In this document: one piece after another, positions 44,907 through 57,198 of the stretch | Numbering within the stretch: position 1 is the first letter of the stretch | How the letters are laid out: each line of letters begins with the position of its first letter | Assembly (NCBI GenBank): GCA_963920575.1 | Contig: OY986968.1 | Span: forward strand, 27,534,129 to 27,598,128 | Direction: 5' to 3' | DNA: 64,000 bases | Origin: Narthecium ossifragum | Lineage: Eukaryota > Streptophyta > Magnoliopsida > Dioscoreales > Nartheciaceae | Program-made: the position numbers and the translations under genes | The notes under the pieces: model-generated | Databases searched by the model: none | What the model saw: the letters and a program-made list of their open reading frames with translations, nothing else | Told to the model about the DNA's origin: nothing

Positions 44907-47900
44907 ATGACGAATGATGCAATGGAGGACCCCAGAACCACCTGCAGGGAGAGGTACTCCAAGTTCATGGAGGAATCGTGCTTCAGCCAGTTCTGCATTG
45001 GACCCAACCCCTCCATGGCTCGCTATGTCTACGGCCTCATTTTCCTCGTCACCAGTCTCCTCGCCTGGACCATCCGTGACTATGGCCGTACCGCTCTCTC
45101 TGAGCTCCAGCGTACGTTGCAGCGTTGCTGCGTATTCCCCATCTCCATTCTTGCCTAATTTTATTCATGTTTAATTAGAATCACTCATTGGGTACTCTTC
45201 AACCAATTCAGGGCTGAAAGGGTGCCATGGTGCTCGTTATTGTCTCGGCGCAGAAGGCGTCCTCCGCATCAGCTTCGGCTGCTTCGTATCCTTCACAAGT
45301 TAGGATGACTAACATACGCACGCAGCATATGTTTTTGAAACCTTGAATACTGGAGTCCTGAATGCTTCATGAGCCCATCGATGTATTTCCTTGACTTGAG
45401 CTAGATATTCTTTTTCATCATGTTCGTCTCGACTGCCGGAACAAAGAAGTTGGAAGATCCTAGGAATTCATGGCACTCTGAGTGGTGGCCTGCCAAGGTT
45501 GCATTGTGGATTGGTCTGATAGCGATTGCGTTCTTGGTGCCTTCAGCATTTATCCAGCTTTATGGTGAGTTTTGGTCCTCTGATGATCAGTTTCTGCAGC
45601 TCTGTGATTGTCTGAACTGATGCTATCCTGGTTTTGCTGCAGGGAAGATTGCACACTTTGGTGCTGGGTATGGATGCTTACCTCTTCACTTATGGCCGGG
45701 TTCTCCTATATATTCTCCATTTTTAGCAGTAATTAAGAAAAATATGTGAATTTGAACCCCAAGAGTGTCAACTTGGCTTATTGATCCACATTAGAATTCT
45801 CTATGGTAGTACTGGATCAAGAATTAATGTTCAGTCACAAGATAGTGGGTAATAGTATTGTTGTGGCGAAAACTTACTGTTGGCCTTTTTACTGAATTCC
45901 ACATATTTCAGGGTATTCCTGGTGGTTCAACTCATCAGTGTGATCAGTTTCATCGCATGGTTAAATGATTGTTGTCGCTCAGAGAAATATGCAGAGGGAT
46001 GGTATGGAAATTTTTCCTCCAACTCGCACGACTTAATTTTCTTTTAGCAAATTCCTTCCTCATTTGTGGCGAAACTTCTATATATCATGAACAAATAATT
46101 CAGACATGTACCTAAATTTTGCTTCCTGCAACTATTTTCCCTCGTGAATTTTAACAATAACATCCTAGTAATGATCTTATTTTCTTTTCTCCTACTATTT
46201 AACGTTATACATCATAAAATAGCCTTAAACATGATTGAAAAGATAGCCTTAGTATCACTAAATTTGACTGTAGATTGGCTGCTCAACCCTCATACTGGAG
46301 ATACATGGAACCCTCATAACTGTTTTGCATGTAATTCATGATTTGGAACTTCCTACAATATGCATGTTTGCAGTTTTGTAGTTGAACTAAATTATGAGGA
46401 AAAATGATCTGCAGCCGCATCCAAGTGTTGGTGCTCTCTGTAGCTGCATATGTTGCATGTCTCCTGGGGATTATCTTGATGTACATTTGGTATGCACCCA
46501 AGCCAACCTGTAGGCTCAACATCTTCTTTATCACGTTGACCCTTGGACTTCTGCAACTCATGACCTTCGTCTCAATACACCCAAAGGTGAGTTAACTGCT
46601 ACATCCTCCTGCTAATCTGCTATGTCAGTTTATAAGTTTGATCCTTCTTCGCATTTGTCTTCGTAAAACTTAGTAATTTATCTTTAGAATAGGTAAAAGC
46701 AGGACATTTGGCCCCAGGACTGATGGGAATGTACATTGTTTTCCTCTGCTGGTGTGCAATTAGGAGGTAACTTTCTCAGTTATCACTTTGTTCTTTTTTC
46801 TTTTGGGTGCTAATTATACTGCAAGAAAAGCTAGTGAGAATACTTAGTTCTTGTTTTAGTTTTCATCCTTCAGTTCTTATTGTTATCACATTTTCTCGTC
46901 TGTTTCAGTGAACCCCATACAGAAATGTGCGTCAGGAAAGCAGAAGCTGCAACAAGTGCGGACTGGCTTACTATCGTGGTATTACTTCTCCTCATGTTAT
47001 TTATCATAAGCAGGAACCTGCATAATTCAATGCAACTCGTAGAACAGAATTTGAACTTCCAATGCCAGCCATTAGCTATTCAGGACAAATAATTGACCCT
47101 TTTCTTGCAATACAACTCTAGTAGGATTTGCGATGAGAGAACAATCTCTTGCTTTTTCGGTATTGTGGTGGTGGAATAATACAATGTGACTTTATTCAAG
47201 GTTTCCTTTGAACTATGGAAAATCTTAATGTAGTTAATTTAATATGTCAAGGAGAAAGTTAAAAAAATCAAGTCAGAATTAGCAATTTTCTGTAAGTATA
47301 TGTAACATGGAATAGGTGAAAAGCTCGTCTTTCCCTCAGCTGCAACCTTCTCGTAATGCCTGATGCAAACAACATTTTTTGGGCAGAGCTTTGTCATTGC
47401 GGTACTCGTCCTAGTCATGGCAACATTTTCAACAGGGATTGATTCAAAATCCTTTCAGGTCCTTCTCATAAACGACATGCTTTCCCTAGCTCTGACAACC
47501 TCTGTCCATAATGTACTACTGCTCACTTTCCTTGACATTCATGCAGTTCAAGAAGACTGGAGCAGAGTCAGAGGACGATGTTCCATATGGATATGGCTTC
47601 TTCCATTTAGTCTTTGGCCTGGGAACAATGTACTTCGCAATGCTGTTCATCGGTTGGACTGAGCATGAAAAAATGCCCAAGTGAGTTTCTTATCTCACCT
47701 GCATGTAAAGAAACTCGATCATACTTAGCTTTGGTCTTTTCATTTCCTTGCACAAATTCTCTTAACTCTTTGATCTTCTACTTTGGTGTAAGCTATCTGC
47801 CTTGATGCAAAGATAGAAATAGAAATGGGCTCTAATTTGTAGATCATTGCTGAAACTTCATATATCTTAGCTTTGCAAATTTGATCTTCACTTCCACATA

Positions 47901-48542
47901 CATCTCGTAGTCTTGTACTATGGTTTCATCTGGAATCTGCTACAGGTGCTAACCACCCTTCTGTTTTCTGTAGCCCTGTGAAGCGCTTAAGACTATGTAA
48001 CAGCTGAAAGAAGGCTTAAAAAAGAGCTCTAATAGGGGAAAGGGTGATTACATTGTGCGATTTCCATCGTTCCTAACTTTCTTAATCTCTTGCAGATGGA
48101 CCATAGATGTTGGATGGGCGAGCACCTGGGTTAAAATTGTGAATGAATGGCTAGCAACGCTTTTTTACAGTAAGTCTTTCTTCAAATCCCCAATGTAGCT
48201 TATTTCTGCTTATTTGATTCTACAAGCTGAGCAACAGAAAAAGGTTATTAGACACGGTTGTAGCCTCTTATGAAAAGGAAAGATCTCGAATTCCAGTCCC
48301 CTCTGAGGAGATTATTGTTTACTTAAAGCTATAAACCCATGTTTGGTTATAAGCTAATAGTAGCAGCACAACTGCTACCGGAGTAACCACCAGTGCAGTG
48401 GTGTAGCGGTTGAAGGCTTGTAATCTCTTGGGTCCAAGTCTAATCTATTTATGCCCTTGCAGTGTGGATGTTGGCTGCTCCAATAATATGGAAGAACCAA
48501 AGGCGAGAAGAGTCAACACCTAGACCATTGTCAAGTCCTTAA
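44907..48542 (+). CDS. serine incorporator (SERINC/TMS1) family membrane protein
   Basis: Twelve coding exons join in frame: 44907-45111, 45212-45285, 45405-45564, 45643-45667, 45912-46001, 46415-46586, 46693-46766, 46909-46978, 47387-47458, 47547-47680, 48096-48169, 48463-48542. They give 1230 bases, 409 aa. Hallmarks are SMARYVYGLIFLVTSLLAW, the GARYCLGAEGVLRISFGCF segment, WLNDCCRSEKYAEGC, GIILMYIWYAPKPTC, STGIDSKSFQ, PYGYGFFHLVFGLGTMY and VGWASTWVKIVNEW. About 10-11 transmembrane helices are expected. Family members are multipass proteins of plasma membrane and endomembranes linked to serine-derived lipids or lipid scrambling; the plant role is not settled. An alternative start is the in-frame ATG at 44922. 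It is convergent with the ARF-GAP gene. Confidence 0.93.
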
Positions 48543-49390
48543 TTCATTCATCATCAGATCGCCATTTATCTGGTGTACAGAAACAAAATGCAGCACTTAT
48601 GACTTATCCACCACAAGCAATTAGTAATGGCGTTTGGTTTTGCTGGCGAAGATATGCAGTCCACAAATGGAAATCAAAATCCAGTTAATGCTATGATTCC
48701 GAATGGTTTTGCTACGGGATCTCATCTCTTTGTTGATACAAGGAAATACCTTCCATCCTGGTTAGATGCACCAATATATCTTTGTAAGTAAGCAATCGAC
48801 GATATTTATTCTTGTTACATATGCATCTCAGTTTGTCAGAATGGCAATAGTTGAGCTTTTTTAATTTAAAGCCTGGTTGCTTCCATTAAGAGAATCTATT
48901 CTTTGATCAGTCGCAATTTATTCTAGAATTCTCGTTCATTTCAATTTATCCTCAATCAGACGAAATAAAACCCCTTAATTCTTCCTTTTTATCCCTTGAA
49001 CAAAAAGAGACAACAATATATTGGGAATATTGACAAAAGGGATGTACAATCTACAATAACTGCTAGCTCACTCCAAAAAGAAAGCCGGCAGACACATAAA
49101 TCTACAACAATATAATGGGACATAATTAAACCTTGAACAAAGAGAGTACCTAAGAAAATTTTTGAATACCCCCCCTCGATAGTATAAACCCTTTCGTAAT
49201 TTCAGTTTTCTAATGTCCCTTCGAACATGCCTTAGTCTTGCCATACTACAATGGATGGAAAATCTTTTTCCCAGGTGCTGGAGCTTTCCCCAATCACTAA
49301 CCAAACTATTCTAGTCATACTTTATACTTCCACAAGCAATGCATGTTAGAGAAAGCGCACAGAGAGTAATTGAAATGCCACTTCTCAAGT
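48543..49390. other. convergent 3' flanks of SERINC and the ARF-GAP gene
   Basis: The two stop codons lie 848 bases apart tail to tail. No further gene seen; both 3' UTRs must lie here. Confidence 0.5.
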
Positions 49391-52300
49391 TTATCCAAAT
49401 GGGTTTCCACCCATAGCAGCGAAAGAATCTGGAGTGCCTGTTTGGGAATATCTGATGGCTGAATGTAGATCCAGGCCTGAATTGCCAAAAGCGGAACCTA
49501 CCTCATTGCCATTACCTCCAAGGCCTTGATATCTGCAATTATACACATAGCCAGTTCATAGAACAAGTATAAGTCCCGACAATGAAACTTATCGAAGTGA
49601 AGTAATCTACGATGAATATTGTGTGCCACCTAGGCTTCAATTCATGCAGCTAAGTAAGGTGATCATTGGAGACGACCACTAGATCAGAATAGCAGATCTC
49701 TTAGAATCTTACATAGTAGGAAGTCTGTTACCATGTGCATGCTGCAAATTCTCAGTAGGACCCTGGTGCATAATGTATGAATCTGTGGTTTAGACATGTC
49801 ATTATGATCATCAATGAGACGGTCATATAAGCCAGAATGTTTGAAGGCTAAAGTATCACAATACATGGAGACACACCTTGTAAATAAGAAGGCTGTCTTA
49901 AGGGTTCTCCTCGTTGGCTAGGGGCTTCAAAGCTGGATGCTTGTAGTAAAGCAGGAGAACCAGTACTGCTTGGTAATGCTCCTTGTAGAGCTGCCATGGC
50001 TGGAAACTGCAAAACCGAAAAAGTCAAGAAACAAGCAAATTAAGTATCTAAATCTGCCAGATATTTGCCCTCCATCTCAGAAAAACTGATCCAAACCAAT
50101 CATCCCAAAGGCATTGATAATGAAAAAAATTTGACTCTAGGCACCATATATTTATATTTAAGAATTTTCACCTTCCAAAATTAAAAAAACAATCTAGTCA
50201 GAGAAACAGCCTATTACTCTATTGGGATGAACTTTGTGGGGAAACCTGATATACATTCTTCTTCTTTTTTAAACGAGCAATTGCTAACAACGAGAGAACC
50301 AACCAAGGCCCTTTATGCAGAAGAATCATTCCAGATATTGGAAGAATCTTTATGAAGGCAGTCTTAAGGAAATATACATACCGTTGAAGCCTGACTTTGA
50401 AGCGTCTCATTAACAACATCAAAAGGGTTTGTCGATTTTGAAGAATGATGAGGTATGGCCATCGCCTGCAGTAGAAACTCGTAATCAATAAAACCAACTA
50501 AAGTAGTGCATCTTGTATAAAATCCGAATATGAAGCAAACATGCATACCACTCCAGAAGGATATTGCATGCCAGGATGTGGACCTCTCTGCCAACCTTGA
50601 CCTGATGCAGTTGCCGGCGGACAAATTGCAGTAAAAAGATTCTGCAGATCATTGGCAATCATCATAAAGTAAGAACTGAAAATAAGATTACTGGCATTAA
50701 AAAAGCCATGTAGAGACATAACTACCTCTGGTAATTCCTGTCTTCCGCTAGGTTTAGCTTCTGCAGGAAATTGCGAAAAAACTCCAGCACTTGTTTCTGG
50801 TGCTATTGTTGCAACTTGCACCTGCTGTATGCTAAAGGCCATCGATGAATCTGGCATGTTTGGCTCCACCGATGATTCTGATACCTAATTAAGTAGCATC
50901 CATAGATGAGACCATAAAGAACCCTGCAGTTATAAGCTTCATTAAGAGTGTCATTGTAGGAGATGAAGTTACCACAATACTTGATGCTCCTAAGAGAGGT
51001 GCACTTATCATCTGATCAGCAACTACTGTGCTTGATGCTAGATTAGTAGACTGACAATCAGAATCAACCACTAAAGAAGGTTCAAGTTGCTGCATGGCTG
51101 GCAATTGCCCAATGGGCAAGGGATGAACACCAGCAATGAGCAAGTCTGACAAGCTGCCAGCAGGTGGCAGTCCTGGGACTGACAGCTGGGCTAGTAAAGA
51201 TTCCAAACTATTTGCACTTGCAGCAGCTTGCGGAGCTTCTTGTTGGGAGGGTACACAGTCTCCACTAGTAGCTGTTGCAATAGCTGTCTGTGGATGAACT
51301 GATTGTTGCAAGGCTACCGCAACAGAGGGTTCAGGCTCTGCACTAAAGTCTATCAGGCTTCCTAAGTTTTCCCTCTTTGCTTCGACTGAATCCTCATCAC
51401 CGGATTTCAGGCTACTTGAAGATGCATTTTTCTGAAACATATGAACCTTATGAAGAACGAGTATTCCAATCCACATTGAAGGAAATAGAGTTCGTTAAAT
51501 AGTTTCTGATGATGGCTGAGCGAATTCATGATCTACAAAATAGTATCATACGACTATTACTAAAAAGTAACTCATAGTCATTTTGTCATTGTTAAGAGAT
51601 CTACTTCAGACATATTTACGGAGAAAAGCAATAGTAAAGCCTAATCAGGACACAAAATTCTAGCCAGAAGAATGTAGGCTTAAAAAAAAATTACTAATTC
51701 AGATGCAAGTGGCTCAAGACAAAACGGCGGGGTTACAGAAGCGACATGAACGCTGGGTGAGGAACCACCCTTCTAGCATCCCACACCACATCATTTTGAA
51801 GCTTTAGGACCTCCTTGGCTATAAAATCAGCTTTAGAGTTGCCTTCACTTGCAATGCAGACTATACATGATCTCTTGAAGTTGTACGCCCAACCAGCATA
51901 CTTCAATGTGATAATATAATTCACACACTTTTTCGCACACATGTACACATACACACCAAAACAAAGACAGTATCTTTTACATTTTTATCATGCAAAAAAT
52001 TACCAACATATTCTAATTATTAAGGAAGTACCTATTGAAGACTGCAGGATTTGTATTACAGATGTAAATTCGTTTCTAAGGACGTTAGACCAGTAGATTA
52101 TTTAACTAATCTACAGAAGTTCATACGGCGAGAAATAAGAAACTTGGATGGCAGTAGTCAAGAATAACTGACGTACCATATAGCAGGGACTAATACTTGG
52201 AACAAACAGCTAGGATAAGGTGAAGCATGATCAAATGAACTAACATGTGATAGTATTGTCCCTTTGATAGTTCATCCTCACAAATCGTACGTGTCATTTG

Positions 52301-54960
52301 TATGGAGTGTCTACTGATTAATCACATCAAAGTGCTCGTTTGAGATATTTTAGAGCATTTGAGCATTTTCTCCCCTATATTACTATCACCCACCCACACA
52401 CTTCAATATAATGTATGGCGCTACGATATAAAGTAAACAAAAGAATGAGACCATACACCAGAATGGTTTATATGCATATATTTACTAATCGTCTAAAAAC
52501 TGAGAACAAACTTTTGCTTTTCAAGAGGCATAAATTGCTTGTGCCAAACAAAGCAATTGCAGAATCTAAAAGAGACTCTTTGAATAAAAGCTGTGTTTAG
52601 GACAAAATGAAGCAGTGCTACTTCATAAGATTTGGAAGGAACAAAAAGCATGGAAATGAGAAGATTGACCAAACATGAATTTAAACTATGACAACAAACA
52701 AAGCAACTTCGCATATCATTAAAAGCTCCACCTGTGGTTGCAGAGAATTCTCAGGGGCTCTAGTACCATCAGATTTAGGAAGATCGCCAATGTGAAGCTC
52801 AGGAATGTTATCACCCAAAATATCAGTAACAGGTCGTATCACAGGGAGACTGGATGTGCTAACATTCTTTTGATGATCTGGCGACCTCCCTTCCGTCTTA
52901 GGTAATACATCTGGAGAATTACGACCTTGAAACCTCTGGAATTGGATCCTCTTTCCACATTTCCCATCGCGAAGCCTGTCATCTACCACCTCAAAGCGAG
53001 CAGGACTTCTCTTGTAATTACTTCGATCACGTATGGGACTCGCATAGCCATACTGAACACCCTGCATGATGCATAAACCACCTACTTTGAAGATAGAGAA
53101 CAACAATTAAATAAAGCAGCAAGAAGACCTGGAGAAATACAGTCCACTGAAGTGTGCTATGCATTTTTTTTTTTAGTTAGATAAGCCGAGGCTGGGGAAG
53201 TGTGCTATGCATGATGAATCAGAATAAATCCAACTTTAGAGAGTATGTAAACCACCTTACTTGGAGTACTGTCATTATTCCTTTCCCCGGTATACCTCCG
53301 ATCCACATAAACATGTTTAATAAAGTCTCTCAATCTCTCAATGTTGCTGAAACGAATGGATTGAATTAGATTAACTCCGTGCCAAGGCATCAAGATGGAA
53401 AACATATGAAATCAGCAAAAACCTGCTATCAGGAACTGAATGCCGTTGTGGATCCCACACCTTAAAATAAATCTCCTTAGCACGCTGTTTCATGGATCAA
53501 TAGTCAATTACCATACAAAAGAAAACACATATGCATCTAAAGACCACAAACCAAATACTTTCAGATTAGCAGAGAACGTGAACATTTAAATTTACCTCGT
53601 TTCCCCCTTCCTGAAGAGCATTAACTTCTAGCATGGAAAATTTGGCCATAGATATTGACTTCACACGGTGGGTAAACTCACGACTGGTAAAAGAAACAAT
53701 GAGCCAACTAAACAACAATATTTAATAAGGAACTCCTACACCTACATCGACATTTTCCATCTAATCAAGGAAAAGATTCCCTCTCAAACACATATTAAAT
53801 ATGAAATACATAAGATACAGTAAGAATCATATACAAAGCAATGGCAAAACAACACTTACTGTACACCACTACAGTTTGTACAGATGAAGGTCCAGAAAGT
53901 TGTGCATACATACTGCGGCCCCTGTGCATAGAAGATAAAAAACCTTGGGCATTTATAAACTGATTGTGGAAAAGCTTCGTTAATCGTTTCCAGAAAATGA
54001 GAGACTGAAACAAAGACAGCATATATAACACACTATGATTCAATTGCTTCTCGGAGAAATAAAAAAGAAGTTTCACAAATGGAGACTGAAGAGAACTCCA
54101 ATCAGGAGATAAAAGAATGAGAATTCTTTTTTTTGTAAATCAACAATAAATAGTTCCCATGTTGAAGAAAGTATTAAAATCTCGGCAAGGTACTCTGTAT
54201 TCAGGTCCTCATCTTTGGTAACATTGTTATTCTCTTTTCAAAGTTAGTACCTAGTTTTTAATAAGAGCAAAGAACAAAGTTTAAGTTACTGTTCATATAG
54301 TTTCAACTCGTTTAGTATGAGGTTAATTTTATTCCGATTAAGAGATTTTATTTCAAATTTTGAAAATAATTTTATAATAATTACTTAGAATAAAGGAAAA
54401 AATAGAGTGGATAATGGGAATAACTTTGTAATGATTATTTGAGAAATGGTGTTTGGGATTAACAGGTGGAATAAATAGGAATATTTCCCCCTCTTAACCC
54501 AGGCTAAGGGTTATTCTCAAAATTTATTTCCGTATCAAACAGGGCCCATGCATACACGTGTTCCAAGATAGATCAATAGAGCAGATAACTAAAAGATCAC
54601 GTCGATGTTGGGTCAAGAACCCAAAAAAAGAAAAAAGAACTACAACTTGAGGATACCAATCCCAATTCACCACCACACGTGATCGAGTTATGCCCTAGCT
54701 CATTGGCGCTTGCCCACTCTGGCAACCTTTGGTGCAACATTGAAACCAAATCGTGCCCTAAATCCCAAATTCATACTCGAACAGCACGGACACGTGCTCC
54801 GTGCTCGCCCTAGATCTTTTTGGAGCCAAAACAATGGTAGCATTGCGAGAAAGAGAGTTACCAGATTGTTGCAATTGGCACATTTCCTGTTTGCAGGAAG
54901 CTTCAGAAGTCCTCGAATTATCTTCTCACTTTTCTCGTCTTCTTTCAACCGATTCGCCAT
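49391..54960 (-). CDS. ARF GTPase-activating protein, AGD14 type
   Basis: Twelve exons: 54960-54862, 53921-53860, 53683-53596, 53484-53423, 53346-53256, 53061-52732, 51431-50973, 50884-50726, 50641-50549, 50465-50382, 50006-49877, 49524-49391. Total 1791 bases, 596 aa. The ArfGAP domain occupies about residues 1-125 with an exact C27-X2-C30-X16-C47-X2-C50 zinc finger. The arginine finger R55 (SGVHREFTHRVKS) and FIKHVYVDRRYTGER follow. The rest is low-complexity and Ser/Pro/Gln-rich with several NPF-type words (STNPFDVV, terminal GGNPFG), which in this family bind EH-domain or coat proteins in vesicle traffic. The last exon uses the second of two nearby AG acceptors. Introns hold repeat debris (51.7, 53.17 and 54.3 kb). 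Confidence 0.92.
51735..51890 (-). mobile_element. LINE RNase H fragment inside an ARF-GAP intron
   Basis: The minus strand encodes IASEGNSKADFIAKEVLKLQ followed by DVVWDARRVVPHPAFMSLL, the C-terminal end of a LINE RNase H domain. It lies in intron 6 in the same orientation as the host gene. Confidence 0.6.
54290..54548 (+). repeat. dispersed repeat R2, copy 1 (ARF-GAP intron 1)
   Basis: Shares with 55735-55955 the blocks ATTAAGAG, TTTTATT, AAAATAATTTTAT, TTTGTAATGATTATTTGA, GTGTTTGG, GGAATAT/AGAAATATT and an end TTATTCTC-AAATTTATT-CCGTAT-AAACGGG. The end resembles the GGGCCCTGTTTGA termini of small Tourist/hAT elements. Confidence 0.55.
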
Positions 54961-55734
54961 TTTATCCTCAGATCTTCGCCTGCAATCATCCCCGGTTACC
55001 ATCAAGAAACAAGAACCCTCGAAAACAATTAAAAAAACTCTCATCACAAACGGCTCAAAGTTTCACCAACGATCGCCGATAGTCCAATGCACGAGTCATC
55101 AAGCAAGAAACACCTGAACGATCTAGATCGCCAAGATCGATCTTGATGAGACGAATTGGTGGGGCGATCTAGCGGATGCTCGGGGATTCCAAGTGCCTCA
55201 ACGACCGTGAAGAAGATGACGAACCGGTGAAGGAGATGCTTTGCTCCCAAATCTTTTGAAACCATAAAGAAAGAAAAGAGGTGGGAAATAAGAACCTCTT
55301 GCTATCGTCGTCTCAGGATTCATCGCCGGTTTTGGCGGTGGATAACGGGCTATGGATTTAACGCGACCGTAGTATACACTGACGTGGCACTCGAATTTAT
55401 AAATTTACGAAAGGAAATTTTCCCTGATCCCGAATCGAACGATAAAAAAAAGGAAGAAAAGAAACGAACTATAATTAGAGTTTAGGACCACGTGTTAAAT
55501 GATTGCTCATTTTAAAGAAGATGGAGGACATCGGACGCAACAAAGGACATCAAATACATTACATTCAGAAAAGTTATGGGGATTTTCACCAAGCTGGTCT
55601 AAGCAGATAAATCATGCCAGTAGGTCTCTGTCTTCCCGACTTATCATCAGCCTGACAGCCTATCAGGCTTTCATTCTTGTGCAACGCCAAACAGGTCGCC
55701 GGTTGTCATATACTTTCTCATACCGAATTAACTT
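54961..55734 (-). other. ARF-GAP leader and promoter region
   Basis: Directly upstream of the ARF-GAP ATG. No protein gene seen; the transcription start is probably within 55.2-55.4 kb. No clear TATA motif was found. Confidence 0.35.
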
Positions 55735-55955
55735 TTGTATGGATTAAGAGCTTTTATTTTAGATTTTAAAAATAATTTTATTATAATTATTTAAAATAAG
55801 AAAAAAAGTAGAATGAAGAATGGAAATAATTTTGTAATGATTATTTGAAATAAAAAAAATAGTGTTTGGAGTTAAAGTGTGAAATAAGTAGAAATATTCT
55901 CCCCTAATTCGTGTTGGTTATTCTCGAAATTTATTCCCGTATTAAACGGGAGCTT
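55735..55955 (+). repeat. dispersed repeat R2, copy 2
   Basis: Second copy of the repeat described at 54290-54548, same orientation, about 1.4 kb away. Confidence 0.55.
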
Positions 55956-56109
55956 ACCTCTTCTCATGTACTATTAAACTATATCTAGACTGAACATCAA
56001 TAGATCGAGATGGATAACCTAAAACGTCCCACGTGAGAAATCTCCACTCATGTGGTGGGACCAAATCCAACCACATGGTACAATCCCAACGGATGAAGAG
56101 GGGGGTTTT

Positions 56110-56350
56110 GGGTTGTTAAGGAATGTGTTTTACTTATAATATCATCCTTATATGAAATGTTGGTTACAAAATAACTATTTAGTTGTTCTACGTTGATCAT
56201 ACATAGCAGGCTTAGTCCTATATAAAGCCTACGTGGAGGGGTGAGTTAGTGGGGGAGGTGGTTAATGAGAAAGTTAGTGGGTGGTTAATGGGGAAGTTAA
56301 TAGATACAATAGTAGGTGGTTACCCTTCCAAGTGACAGGTCGGCCACTAA
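56110..56350 (-). repeat. dispersed repeat R1, copy 3 (inverted)
   Basis: On the minus strand: TAGTGGCCGACCTGTCAC, GGGTAACCACC, CCCACTAACT blocks, then TATATAAGGATGATATTA-like ends. Confidence 0.55.
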
Positions 56351-56361
56351 TATATATATAT

Positions 56362-56470
56362 ATGAATTAGTGGGCCCCCTTGTCACCCAGTATGGTAACC
56401 ACCATCTCTCCTCACCTCCCTCATAACTCCCCATTAACCCCCCTTTCTCCCCCACTAACTCCCGAATTTG
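56362..56470 (+). repeat. dispersed repeat R1, copy 4 (partial)
   Basis: AATTAGTGGGCCCCCTTGTCAC, GGTAACCACC and CCCCACTAACTCC blocks, head to head with copy 3 across a (TA)n tract. Confidence 0.5.
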
Positions 56471-57198
56471 GGTGCAACCGATGCAACCCGCATCGAACGC
56501 CCAGTCGATGCACACACGAACCATTGGATCGTGTGTGCATCGGAATTCCCCCCATGTCAGCCCCCTCCCCACCCCCAAGTCCTCCTCCACCTCTCCCTCA
56601 CCGTCCTCTCCACCCCATCCAACCTCCCCCTCCTCCAACCCTTCCTCATCTCCACCCGCTCCGCCAACCCTCTCCTTCTCCGCCTCCCCGACCCCGCAAG
56701 CCCAGCAATGAGACGTGGACGACCAACAGTGAGATGAGGGCGGAGTAATCGGAGTGCCGATTTTAGAGGAGATGCAGGAAGCTTGGGCAATGGTCAAGCT
56801 TGAGGACGAGGTCGGAGGTAACGGAGATGGTCGCTGTCGACATGGGAGATCTTGGAGATGTCACGGCGACGACAGAGTGGAGAGGGAAGGTGTCACGGGT
56901 GGTCGCGGCTAACCTGGAGGGGGATGAGATGGGGGGTGCGGAGGTTTGCCGGGATCGCGGAGGTCAACTGGAATAACGAGGTTGGAGCGGGGGGAGAGAG
57001 AAAATGCTCGGGAAAAAATAACAAAAGAAGGATATTTTAGTCCTTTTTTTATATAATTTGGACTTATTGATTCAAAAAATGGGCATCTGGTCTTCTTTGA
57101 CAGGGAGGCCGGGGTTTTGGACGAGTAGCGTGTCAGATTTAAGCCCCGATCCCTTTCCCCAAAAAACAAGGGCCCTGTAACACCAAAAAGTAACATTA
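56471..57198. other. GC-rich segment, possibly a gene remnant
   Basis: The plus frame near 56573-56712 reads LSLTVLSTPSNLPLLQPFLI, reminiscent of the N-terminal half of some plant UGTs, but there is no frame continuity. Downstream is GC-rich with no gene I can name. Confidence 0.2.

Noticed and set aside
54710..55117. 135-codon plus-strand frame
   Set aside because: Antisense to exon 1 and leader of the ARF-GAP gene.
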